From: Bacillus sp. V2I10
GTDB taxonomy: Bacteria > Bacillota > Bacilli > Bacillales > Bacillaceae
Length of the DNA stretch: 64,000 nucleotides
Direction: 5' to 3'
NCBI RefSeq assembly: GCF_030817055.1
Contig: NZ_JAUSYV010000001.1
Span: forward strand, 768,001 to 832,000
Of this stretch, positions 43,937 to 52,386 are shown one piece after another; position 1 is the stretch's first letter; each line of letters starts with the position of its first letter. The position numbers were made by a program, and so were the translations under genes. Under the pieces are notes generated by a model. It was given only the letters and a program-made list of their open reading frames with translations, was not told where the DNA came from and did not search any database.

Positions 43937-45400
43937 TTAGTCTTGTTTCGTTAAGATGGTTTTAGGCTGTAGTCTCAAAACAGATAAAGCCGGGATTAAC
44001 GCTGAAATAATGGCGATTAACAGCCCTATGCCAAAGAGAATGCCTAAGTCCTTGCCGGTCACTTCAATTTGAAGCTCATCAATCGGATCTGCATCTGCAG
44101 CAGACTGCTGCATGCCAAACGGTCCGACCATTCCCATGCCGCCTCGTCCGCCTTCGAATGAAGCAGGGTTTGATGCGGTTTCTTCAGTTTGAGTAAGCTC
44201 CTGCGACAGCAGCTGATCTCCGAACTGTTTTGCCACAGCTTGACCGGTTGCGGATGAAACGCCAAGAGCCAGAACAGCGATAATCAAAATTTCAAACAAG
44301 AATTGACCTACTAGCTTCCACTTCTTTTCCCCAATCGCAAGCAGGACACCCATTTCATATTTGCGTTCACGAATAGACATCATAATGATGAGTCCTAATA
44401 TGACCGCACCCGCAATGGTTACTAAATACACAACATTTTTTGAAAAAGAGGCTACATTATTAATTGGACCGATCATTTGCTGATACGTCTGATCATTGGC
44501 ATCCAATTTGAACGTTTCAAAATCGATGCTGCTGTTTTCTTTTGCCTCATCCACGAAGCTGTCAATTTTCTCAGGATCGTTCATGTAATAAACTGCCTGA
44601 TCAATGGTTCCTTCGTAATCAGCTCCCTTAAGAGCGGAGACTGCTGTATATGGAACATAAAGCAGGTTGTATGGATTCATAGCTGTGACGTTTCTGCCTC
44701 CAAGATCTGAGCCTGCAGAGGCAGTTTCGTAGATTCCCACAATCTCTAGTTCTAAAGATGTCTCTTCATCAGCTGTTGATTGCACAGTGACCTTATCGCC
44801 AACTGCTAACTCATTGTCTTCAGCGAGTGTTTTTTCTATGACCGTTACATTTTTCTCTAAATCTTCATCTGTCAGGTGGCGGCCTTCTACAATAGTAGAC
44901 TCACTGTTTAAGAAGGATTGGACAGAATCCGTAAACATGACACCCTGCAGGGTAAGATCAGCGGCAGCCATTGCCCCGCCCCCCATTCTGCCTGGAGCAG
45001 CTTCTTCTGTTTCTGCAGCATCCGTGGATTCATTTTCAATTGGCTCGAAGTCCGCTGCTGTTCCGAATGTAGAGGATAAGAAATTATAGCCTTTTACTTG
45101 TGAATAGGAGGTCAGCTCCTCAGCTGATTCTTCCTGTATGGGAACAGGCTGAAAGCGAACTCTTGCGCCTTCCTCCGTATTTTCGCTGCGCTGCTCTTCC
45201 ATCAATTTTTCCATGTCTACATTAAGAGTCACTTCGCCTCCAAGCGACTCTCTCGCAAGCACACTTGATTTTTCAGCAGCTGACTGAATCGACAGCCCTG
45301 ATAGGACAAACACGCAAATGACCGTAAAAATAAAGACTTGCAGCAGGCTTTTTCCTGCACGTGCTTTCACACTTAAAAAACCGCGTTTCATAAAATTCAT
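43937..45400 (-). CDS. yclI: FtsX-domain ABC permease, YclI-like
   Basis: A 487-residue MacB-type permease: one N-terminal membrane segment (SLLQVFIFTVICVFVLSGL), a large outside domain of about 290 residues, then three C-terminal segments (VVYLVTIAGAVILGLIIMM and following). The outside region has low-complexity acidic and glycine/methionine-rich patches (GRMGGGAMAAAD; GGRGGMGMVGPFG). Such systems export peptides or transmit force (mechanotransmission). Start ATG at 45398-45400 is preceded by AAGGAG on the minus strand. Confidence 0.88.
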   Translation of the reverse strand: MNFMKRGFLSVKARAGKSLLQVFIFTVICVFVLSGLSIQSAAEKSSVLARESLGGEVTLNVDMEKLMEEQRSENTEEGARVRFQPVPIQEESAEELTSYSQVKGYNFLSSTFGTAADFEPIENESTDAAETEEAAPGRMGGGAMAAADLTLQGVMFTDSVQSFLNSESTIVEGRHLTDEDLEKNVTVIEKTLAEDNELAVGDKVTVQSTADEETSLELEIVGIYETASAGSDLGGRNVTAMNPYNLLYVPYTAVSALKGADYEGTIDQAVYYMNDPEKIDSFVDEAKENSSIDFETFKLDANDQTYQQMIGPINNVASFSKNVVYLVTIAGAVILGLIIMMSIRERKYEMGVLLAIGEKKWKLVGQFLFEILIIAVLALGVSSATGQAVAKQFGDQLLSQELTQTEETASNPASFEGGRGGMGMVGPFGMQQSAADADPIDELQIEVTGKDLGILFGIGLLIAIISALIPALSVLRLQPKTILTKQD

Positions 45401-45592
45401 TTTGGTTCTCCTTTGTATTAGAATAAGTACCACAACTTCTTTGCTTTCACAGATTAATGGACAGAAATGAACAAACTATGTCCAAACTATTTCTTAACCT
45501 TTAAAAAACAGGGAAGAATTTAGAAAACTGTTGCGAAACATTGAAATTCACTTTACTTTGAAAAGAAAGTCATATTTTTGGATGGTGTAAAT

Positions 45593-46297
45593 ATGAAGGT
45601 TTTAGTCATAGAAGATAATCAGAGTGTCAGTGCAATGCTTGAAATGTTTTTTTCAAAAGAAGGCATCCAGGGTGCTTTTATAAATAATGGGCTAGAAGGC
45701 TACAATGCATATAAGCGGGAAGACTGGGACGTGCTGATTATTGATTGGATGCTGCCGGGAATGGACGGGGTTACCCTTTGCAGGAAGATCAGAGAAGAGA
45801 AGAGCTCAGTTCCGATTATTATGCTGACAGCAAAGGACAGCGAATCTGATCAGGTTCTTGGGCTTGAAATGGGAGCCGATGATTATGTGACGAAGCCATT
45901 CAGCCCGCTTGCTCTTATGGCGAGGATTAAAGCAGTGTCCCGCAGGCACTCAGTCTCGCATGCGCCTAAAAAAGAGACAGGCAGTCTTGAAACAGCTTAT
46001 TTCAAAATCAGCAAACAAACTCGCGAGGTCTTGCTTGAAAATAAAAAGGTAGAAAACTTAACGCCAAAAGAATTTGATCTCCTTTATTATTTTGCGGAGC
46101 ATCCCCGGCAGGTTTTCTCGCGAGAGCAGCTGCTTGAACGGGTTTGGGGCTATCAATTTTACGGGGATGAACGAACGGTAGACGTTCATATCAAACGATT
46201 GAGGGCTAAGCTGGGCTCGCAAACCAGGCCTTTTTTCCATACCGTATGGGGAGTGGGCTATAAGTTTGATGAAACGGTAGATCCGAATGAGAATTAA
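45593..46297 (+). CDS. yclJ: OmpR-family response regulator, YclJ-like
   Basis: A 234-residue regulator: receiver domain (VLVIEDNQSVSAM; phospho-acceptor Asp in DVLIIDWMLPGMDG; conserved Lys in VTKPFSP) and a C-terminal winged helix (NLTPKEFDLLYYFAEHP ... DERTVDVHIKRLRAKLG). ATG 45593 is chosen over 45578 for its GGATGG spacing. Divergent from yclIH, which it probably controls. Confidence 0.92.
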   Translation: MKVLVIEDNQSVSAMLEMFFSKEGIQGAFINNGLEGYNAYKREDWDVLIIDWMLPGMDGVTLCRKIREEKSSVPIIMLTAKDSESDQVLGLEMGADDYVTKPFSPLALMARIKAVSRRHSVSHAPKKETGSLETAYFKISKQTREVLLENKKVENLTPKEFDLLYYFAEHPRQVFSREQLLERVWGYQFYGDERTVDVHIKRLRAKLGSQTRPFFHTVWGVGYKFDETVDPNEN

Positions 46298-47699
46298 GTA
46301 TATTTATCAGCTGTTTTTAAGTCATATCAGCATTCTGATCATTGCTTTTATGATCTTAAGTCTTGTTGTAGCCCAATATGCGGAATCCTTTGTTTATGAA
46401 AACAAGGTGGAAGAGCTTGAGCAGTATGGCAACAGAATTTTAACAGACGTTCAAAATAACAGGGGAGAGCCCGCTTTGAGAGAGTATGAGCATGTGCTCA
46501 GTGCGAGAGGCATACGGTTTAGTCTTTTTGATGATAAAGGAATGATATTCTATCCGTATGCAGGCAACGCTCCAAGGTTTCAGCCTACAGAAGAAGAATG
46601 GCAGAATCTGAAGGAAGGCGAGAGAATCGTCGTTAAGCATGAAATCAAACGCTTTAACCAGGAGGTTTCTTTAGTTGCCCTGCCGTATCTTGAGAACGGC
46701 AATCTTTCAGGAGGAATTCTGTTAGTTTCGCCGATTAAAGGTTCCAGAGAGACAATCAGCGAGATTAACCGCTATCTTTTATACACCATTTTAATCTCCT
46801 TATCCGTTTCCCTTTTGTTAAGCTGGTTTCTCTCAAATGTTCATGTAAAAAGAATTCAGCGGATCCGAAATGCAACCTCAATGATTGCGGAAGGGAAATA
46901 CGATATTTCGGTGCCATCGTCCAACATAGATGAAATCGGCGATCTTGCGAACGATTTTAATAATATGGCAGAGCAGCTAAAGCAATCAAATCAGGAAATC
47001 GAAAGTTTAGAGAATAGAAGAAGAAAATTTATGGCGGATGTCTCTCATGAATTAAGGACTCCTTTAACAACAATCAGCGGAGTAATTGAAGGGCTTAAAA
47101 ATAACATGATTGAAGAGGATGAAAAGGAGAAAGGCATTCAGCTTGTCAGTCAGGAAGCAAAACGACTTATAAGACTAGTGAATGAAAACCTTGATTATGA
47201 AAAAATCCGCTCCAATCAGGTGAAGCTATTCAAAGAAGAAATTCAGCTTACGGAGGCTTTTGAAATTATTAAAGAGCATTTATTTTTTCAGGCAGAGGAA
47301 AAACAGGTGGAATTAAAGATTGATGGAAATGAAGAAATAATGGTCTATGCTGATTATGACCGCCTCATTCAAATCTTAATTAACATTACAAAAAACAGTA
47401 TTCAATTTACAGAGAGCGGGACCGTTTGGCTGCGCGGAAAAAAAGGATATAAGGAAACAATTATTGAAATTGAAGACACCGGAATCGGGATGGACCCCAA
47501 AGAGGTAGAATCAATATGGCAGCGTTTTTATAAGGCGGATATGTCCAGAACCGGCCATCAATTCGGCGAATTCGGTTTGGGATTATCGATTGTTAAACAG
47601 CTTGTTCACCTACATCAGGGAGAAATCGTGATCGATAGCAGGAAGGATCACGGCACCAAATTCATCCTGAAATTTCCTGATAAAAAACATGATTATTAA
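46287..47699 (+). CDS. yclK: Sensor histidine kinase, YclK-like
   Basis: A 470-residue kinase: membrane segments near residues 8-28 and 162-184 with an outside sensor domain between, a HAMP region, phospho-acceptor His in ADVSHELRTPLTT, and the ATPase motifs ITKNSIQF (N box), EDTGIGMD (G1) and GEFGLGLSIVKQ (G2). It overlaps yclJ by 11 bases and so forms a two-component pair with it. Confidence 0.94.
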   Translation: MRIKYIYQLFLSHISILIIAFMILSLVVAQYAESFVYENKVEELEQYGNRILTDVQNNRGEPALREYEHVLSARGIRFSLFDDKGMIFYPYAGNAPRFQPTEEEWQNLKEGERIVVKHEIKRFNQEVSLVALPYLENGNLSGGILLVSPIKGSRETISEINRYLLYTILISLSVSLLLSWFLSNVHVKRIQRIRNATSMIAEGKYDISVPSSNIDEIGDLANDFNNMAEQLKQSNQEIESLENRRRKFMADVSHELRTPLTTISGVIEGLKNNMIEEDEKEKGIQLVSQEAKRLIRLVNENLDYEKIRSNQVKLFKEEIQLTEAFEIIKEHLFFQAEEKQVELKIDGNEEIMVYADYDRLIQILINITKNSIQFTESGTVWLRGKKGYKETIIEIEDTGIGMDPKEVESIWQRFYKADMSRTGHQFGEFGLGLSIVKQLVHLHQGEIVIDSRKDHGTKFILKFPDKKHDY

Positions 47700-47763
47700 T
47701 TGTTAATAATTTAGACATAATTTCTTGATAAACTATGTGAAAACAATGCAGGAGGAGAAAAAC

Positions 47764-47850
47764 ATGAAAAAGAAGGATACAGCATTTATTATTATCGGCG
47801 CGGTCGTGATGGCTGCAGTGAATGTGCTCTTTTTTACAGCACCGGTGTAA
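47764..47850 (+). CDS. Small membrane peptide of 28 residues
   Basis: ATG 47764 follows a strong GGAGGAG. The peptide begins MKKKD and has one hydrophobic stretch (TAFIIIGAVVMAAVNVLFF) with a short outside tail TAPV. It is just after the kinase gene and could be co-transcribed with it. No family assignment; typical of small single-span regulators or toxins, which is only inference. Confidence 0.6.
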   Translation: MKKKDTAFIIIGAVVMAAVNVLFFTAPV

Positions 47851-47936
47851 AGCAGGAGAAAGTCCAGAGTGAAATTGTTCTATTGCTCTAAATGTGATAT
47901 ATTTCAAACGAAGTAAACTTTGTGAGGGTAATGTAA

Positions 47937-49526
47937 ATGAACATAGATAAAGAAATATCAAAGAGACGGACTTTCGCCATCATCTCCCATCCGGATGCGG
48001 GAAAGACGACGTTAACAGAGAAATTATTATATTTCGGTAAAGTCATCCGTGAAGCAGGTACTGTTAAAGGGAAGAAGACCGGCAAATTTGCGGCTTCCGA
48101 CTGGATGGAAATTGAAAAGAAACGCGGAATTTCCGTTACATCAAGTGTTATGAGCTTTCCATACCATGATTTCCACGTAAACATTCTGGACACTCCTGGA
48201 CATGAAGATTTCAGTGAAGACACATACCGTACGCTAACGGCAGTAGACAGCGTAGTGATGATCATCGACTCTACAAAAGGGGTCGAGCCTCAAACGATCA
48301 AGCTTTTCAAAGTCTGCCGCATGAGAGGCATCCCAATTTTTACATTTATTAATAAGCTGGACCGCGAAGGAAAAGATCCGCTTGAGCTTCTTTCTGAAAT
48401 TGAGGAAGTACTTGGCATTGAATCCTATCCGATGAACTGGCCGATTGGCATGGGCAAGCGATTCCTTGGAATTATTGACCGTGAACAGCATACAGTCGTT
48501 CAGTTTAAAGGAAACGAGCAGGAAGACATTATTCCTTCAGATGAAGTAGATTTAAGCGAGATTGGCAGCCACCCGACTTATTTGGAAACAAAGGATGAAC
48601 TGGAGCTGCTTGAGGAAGCGGGCAATCAGTTCGACGCTGAGCGTGTTAAGCGCGGAGAATTAACGCCTGTCTTCTTCGGAAGTGCGCTTGCCAACTTTGG
48701 TGTGAAATCATTTTTTGATGTGTTTTTACAGTATGCCGTTCCTCCGCAGCCGCGAAGAACAAATCAGGGCTTTATTGCACCTGAGACTGAAGAATTCTCC
48801 GGCTATATCTTTAAAATCCAAGCCAACATGAACCCTGCCCACCGTGACCGCATCGCCTTTCTGCGCGTGTGTTCCGGACGATTTGAGCGCGGCATGAGTG
48901 TACAGCTGAGCAGAACAAATAAAACGCTTAAGCTGAATCAGACGCAGGTGTTTATGGCTAAAGACCGAGAAACAGTTGATGAAGCATTCGCAGGCGACAT
49001 CATCGGGATTTATGACCCGAACGTTTATCAAATCGGTGATACACTAACGGTTGGAAAAGAAGGCTATCATTATGATGAGCTTCCTCAGTTCCCGCCGGAG
49101 ATGTTTAAAAAGGTGCGCGTGAAAAACGTCATGAAAGCAAAGCAGTTCCGTAAAGGAATTGACCAGCTTGTTCAAGAAGGCGCCATCCAGTATTTCCGTC
49201 AGGATTCAACGGATGACATCATCCTTGGCGCTGTCGGACAGCTTCAATACGAGGTGTTTGAATACCGGATGAGAGCCGAGTACAACGTTGAGATCGAATT
49301 TGTTCCTATGGGCGACCGCATCCCTAGATGGATCGGCAATGAAAAATTCGAAAAGCGCTTCTTTGATTCCAGAAGCCTGCTCGTGCGCGACCGCAATGAT
49401 CAATATGCTGTCCTCTTTGAAAATGATTTTACCTTCAGGCATTTTAAAGAAAATCATAAAGAGATTGAACTTATCGATCTTCTGCAGGAAAACGACTACC
49501 AAAGCTTTTCTGCTTCAGAGAAGTAA
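47937..49526 (+). CDS. prfC: RF3, peptide chain release factor 3
   Basis: A 529-residue translational GTPase that recycles RF1/RF2. GTP motifs: G1 SHPDAGKTTLTEKLL, G2 GISVTSS, G3 DTPGHEDF, G4 NKLDRE. C-terminal RF3 domains follow (QLQYEVFEYRMRAEYNVE). Typical full length. GAGGGTAATGTAA upstream. Confidence 0.96.
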   Translation: MNIDKEISKRRTFAIISHPDAGKTTLTEKLLYFGKVIREAGTVKGKKTGKFAASDWMEIEKKRGISVTSSVMSFPYHDFHVNILDTPGHEDFSEDTYRTLTAVDSVVMIIDSTKGVEPQTIKLFKVCRMRGIPIFTFINKLDREGKDPLELLSEIEEVLGIESYPMNWPIGMGKRFLGIIDREQHTVVQFKGNEQEDIIPSDEVDLSEIGSHPTYLETKDELELLEEAGNQFDAERVKRGELTPVFFGSALANFGVKSFFDVFLQYAVPPQPRRTNQGFIAPETEEFSGYIFKIQANMNPAHRDRIAFLRVCSGRFERGMSVQLSRTNKTLKLNQTQVFMAKDRETVDEAFAGDIIGIYDPNVYQIGDTLTVGKEGYHYDELPQFPPEMFKKVRVKNVMKAKQFRKGIDQLVQEGAIQYFRQDSTDDIILGAVGQLQYEVFEYRMRAEYNVEIEFVPMGDRIPRWIGNEKFEKRFFDSRSLLVRDRNDQYAVLFENDFTFRHFKENHKEIELIDLLQENDYQSFSASEK

Positions 49527-49541
49527 GCAGGAGCTGATTCC

Positions 49542-49781
49542 ATGTTACTAAAAGCCGTTCTGGCCCTGACTCTGCCTTTTATTATTTTGACTTTGTTTGC
49601 CAGAGTCTCATATAACCACTACGTTGCGACTGTCCTGACAATTGCTCTTTTAGCTGCAGCTTATTCGAAAGGGTATATGGAATCATGGATTATCATAGTT
49701 CTAGATGTGATATCTGTTACCGCAGGATTTTTGTATGCTGCGAAAATGGCAAGGCGCACAAGAAGCGAAAAAACGAATTAA
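49542..49781 (+). CDS. csbA: CsbA, SigB-controlled membrane protein
   Basis: A 79-residue protein with two to three membrane segments (KAVLALTLPFIILTLFA; YVATVLTIALLAAAYS; WIIIVLDVISVTAGFLYAA) and a basic tail. Length, topology and position before uvrB match B. subtilis CsbA (DUF2198). Function is unknown. AGGAG precedes the ATG. Confidence 0.9.
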   Translation: MLLKAVLALTLPFIILTLFARVSYNHYVATVLTIALLAAAYSKGYMESWIIIVLDVISVTAGFLYAAKMARRTRSEKTN

Positions 49782-49787
49782 GGTTTG

Positions 49788-49818
49788 AACCTGTTCCCTT
49801 TGGGAGCGGGTTTTTTTT
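49788..49818 (+). terminator. Terminator after csbA
   Basis: Stem AACCTGTTCCC (49788-49798) with GGGAGCGGGTT (49802-49812), then T8. Confidence 0.9.
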
Positions 49819-49825
49819 ACACCAG

Positions 49826-49940
49826 AATGTATAGAGTTTCCAGCATTTATGACTGGCTCCATCGCCCAACTCCTCGGTCAGAACAAATCCGAGAAAAAAA
49901 GTCAAAGCTTTACGATCCTTATCTGAGGCTGTATCCCGGC
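49826..49940 (+). repeat. Dispersed repeat, truncated copy R4
   Basis: The first half is kept (GGCTCCATCGCCCAACTCCT, CGGTCAGAACAAATCCGAG, AAAGTCAAAG, GATCCTTATCTGAGGCTG) and the last third is lost. Confidence 0.7.
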
Positions 49941-49976
49941 CAACGCAGTTGTTCACATTTATACGGGATTATTTTG

Positions 49977-50069
49977 GAAAGTCTCGGAATTAATCCGCGA
50001 AGTCTCGGAATTCCTTCTAAAAGTCTTGGAATAAAGCTTGAAAGTCTCGGAATCGGTTGGGAAAGTCAC
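49977..50069 (+). repeat. Tandem 21-base repeats
   Basis: Four units and a part: GAAAGTCTCGGAATTAATCC, then GAAGTCTCGGAATTCCTTC, AAAAGTCTTGGAATAAAGC, GAAAGTCTCGGAATCGGTTG and GAAAGTCAC. The shared core is AAGTCTCGGAAT. The period is a multiple of three (ESLGI-type heptapeptides), but no supported gene is present. Confidence 0.75.
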
Positions 50070-50078
50070 GCTTGTTGA

Positions 50079-50396
50079 AATGAGAAATAGTCTTTTTCTA
50101 AAAAAGAGCACATTCAACAGTAAGCGGGTACTAGATTGGTCGGCGTGACATTAAAAATAGCCTGCATTCTTCCCTTCTTTTATCATGACCTCGGTTGCTA
50201 TCGGTTTACCAACCTCCTGAAAAAGGTATTGAAATAGATAAGTCAGGCATTTAAATAGAAAAATCCGGCGATAATGAAAGAATCAAAAACAAAATGTCGA
50301 AAGAAATATACGAACTATAGTTCGTATTTTTGGTGATTTCCCACCTGTTTATGGTAAAATATAAATACTGATTACATATGAATGGAGGTCCTCCTG
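50079..50396 (+). promoter_or_regulatory. Gap before uvrB with an SOS (LexA/DinR) box
   Basis: CGAACTATAGTTCG at 50311-50324 is a perfect Bacillus LexA box (CGAAC-N4-GTTCG). A -10-like TAAAAT lies near 50355-50360. The part from 50079 to 50300 shows nothing recognisable. Confidence 0.9.
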
Positions 50397-52379
50397 TTGA
50401 GCGATCGTTTTGACTTAGTCTCGAATTATAAGCCAGAGGGCGATCAGCCCGAGGCGATAAAAAAGCTCGTCCAGGGCATTAAAGAAGGGAAGAAGCATCA
50501 GACGCTTCTTGGTGCTACAGGTACAGGGAAGACGTTTACCGTTTCAAACGTCATCCAGGAAGTAAACAAACCGACGCTGATTATTGCACATAATAAAACA
50601 TTGGCAGGACAATTATACAGCGAATTCAAAGAGTTTTTTCCAAATAATGCAGTAGAATACTTCGTCAGCTATTATGATTATTATCAGCCGGAGGCCTATG
50701 TGCCGCAGACCGATACATTCATTGAAAAAGACGCAAGCATTAATGATGAAATAGATAAGCTCAGACACTCCGCAACAGCTTCATTATTTGAGCGGAAGGA
50801 TGTCATTATCATCGCGAGTGTCTCGTGCATTTACGGATTGGGTTCACCTGAAGAATACCGTGAACTGGTCGTTTCTCTTCGCACCGGCATGGAGATTGAA
50901 CGCAATCAGCTGCTCAGAAGACTTGTTGATGTGCAGTATGAAAGAAATGATATCGACTTTAAACGTGGGACATTCAGAGTGCGCGGGGATGTAGTGGAGA
51001 TTTTCCCGGCTTCAAGAGACGAGCAGTGCATCAGGGTTGAATTTTTCGGCGATGAAATCGACCGAATCAGAGAAGTGGATGCTTTAACAGGCGAAATCAA
51101 AGGAGACCGCGAGCATGTCTCCATCTTCCCTGCGTCCCACTTTGTAACCCGCGAGGAAAAGCTGAAGGTTGCCATTACGAATATTGAGCGGGAGCTTGAT
51201 GAACGGCTGAAAGAGCTTCATGAGAACGGCAAGCTGTTAGAAGCTCAGCGTCTCGAACAGCGTACCCGGTATGATCTTGAAATGATGAGGGAAATGGGCT
51301 TTTGTTCAGGAATTGAAAACTATTCAAGACATTTGACGCTTCGCCCGGCAGGATCGACTCCTTATACATTGCTTGATTTCTTCCCTGAGGATTTCATGAT
51401 CGTTGTGGATGAGTCCCACGTTACCATTCCTCAGATCAGAGGGATGTTTAACGGTGACCAGGCAAGAAAGCAGGTTCTCGTTGACCACGGGTTCCGCCTG
51501 CCTTCAGCGAAAGATAACCGTCCGCTTCAATTTGACGAATTTGAAAAGCATATCAATAACATCATGTTTGTATCGGCTACTCCTGGCCCATATGAGCTTG
51601 ACCATACACCAGAAATGGTTCAGCAGATCATTCGCCCGACAGGACTTCTTGACCCTACCATTGATGTGAGACCGATTCAGGGTCAGATCGATGACCTGAT
51701 CGGGGAAATTCAGGCAAGGACAGAACGCAATGAACGTGTCCTTATCACAACATTAACGAAGAAAATGTCTGAGGATCTGACGGATTATCTGAAGGACATA
51801 GGCATTAAAGTTAACTACCTGCATTCTGAAATCAAAACACTTGAGCGGATTGAAATCATCCGTGAGCTGCGGCTTGGCAAGTATGACGTTCTAGTCGGAA
51901 TCAACCTTTTAAGAGAAGGTCTTGATATTCCTGAGGTGTCCTTAGTAGCTATCTTGGATGCAGACAAGGAAGGGTTCCTGAGATCTGAGAGATCGCTGAT
52001 CCAGACTATTGGACGTGCGGCAAGAAACTCAAATGGACACGTTATTATGTATGCCGACAAAATGACCAAATCAATGGAAATTGCATTGAATGAAACGAAA
52101 CGCCGCCGTGAAACGCAGGAGGCTTTTAATAAAAAGCATGGCATTGAGCCAAAAACGATACAGAAAAAAATTCGCGAGGGTATACGGGCTACGATTGCAC
52201 CGGAGGACGGGGAAGAATTCGATGCACAAGTTCCAAAGCTCGGCAAGCTGACCAAGAAAGAGCGCGAAAAGGTGATCGGACAAATGGAAGCAGAGATGAA
52301 AGAGGCTGCAAAAGGCTTGAACTTCGAGCGTGCAGCTGAGCTTCGCGATCTTATTTTAGAGCTAAAAGCGGAAGGATGA
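50397..52379 (+). CDS. uvrB: UvrB, excinuclease ABC subunit B
   Basis: A 660-residue DNA-damage verification helicase. Walker A LLGATGTGKTFT, beta-hairpin SYYDYYQPEAYVP, motifs DESHVTIPQ and QTIGRAARN, and the C-terminal UvrC-binding helix pair (MEAEMKEAAKGLNFERAAELRDLI). Start TTG 50397 has GGAGG eight bases upstream and matches B. subtilis (661 residues). SOS-controlled by the box upstream; uvrA follows after 7 bases. Confidence 0.98.
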   Translation: MSDRFDLVSNYKPEGDQPEAIKKLVQGIKEGKKHQTLLGATGTGKTFTVSNVIQEVNKPTLIIAHNKTLAGQLYSEFKEFFPNNAVEYFVSYYDYYQPEAYVPQTDTFIEKDASINDEIDKLRHSATASLFERKDVIIIASVSCIYGLGSPEEYRELVVSLRTGMEIERNQLLRRLVDVQYERNDIDFKRGTFRVRGDVVEIFPASRDEQCIRVEFFGDEIDRIREVDALTGEIKGDREHVSIFPASHFVTREEKLKVAITNIERELDERLKELHENGKLLEAQRLEQRTRYDLEMMREMGFCSGIENYSRHLTLRPAGSTPYTLLDFFPEDFMIVVDESHVTIPQIRGMFNGDQARKQVLVDHGFRLPSAKDNRPLQFDEFEKHINNIMFVSATPGPYELDHTPEMVQQIIRPTGLLDPTIDVRPIQGQIDDLIGEIQARTERNERVLITTLTKKMSEDLTDYLKDIGIKVNYLHSEIKTLERIEIIRELRLGKYDVLVGINLLREGLDIPEVSLVAILDADKEGFLRSERSLIQTIGRAARNSNGHVIMYADKMTKSMEIALNETKRRRETQEAFNKKHGIEPKTIQKKIREGIRATIAPEDGEEFDAQVPKLGKLTKKEREKVIGQMEAEMKEAAKGLNFERAAELRDLILELKAEG

Positions 52380-52386
52380 AACTAGA

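Noticed and set aside
49785..50078. A 97-codon frame after csbA
   Set aside because: It runs through a terminator, a dispersed repeat and a 21-base tandem array, so it has no credible coding signal.
50384..50394. GGAGG-T-CCTCC over the uvrB ribosome site as a regulatory hairpin
   Set aside because: The loop would be one base; only a three-base stem could form, too weak to support.
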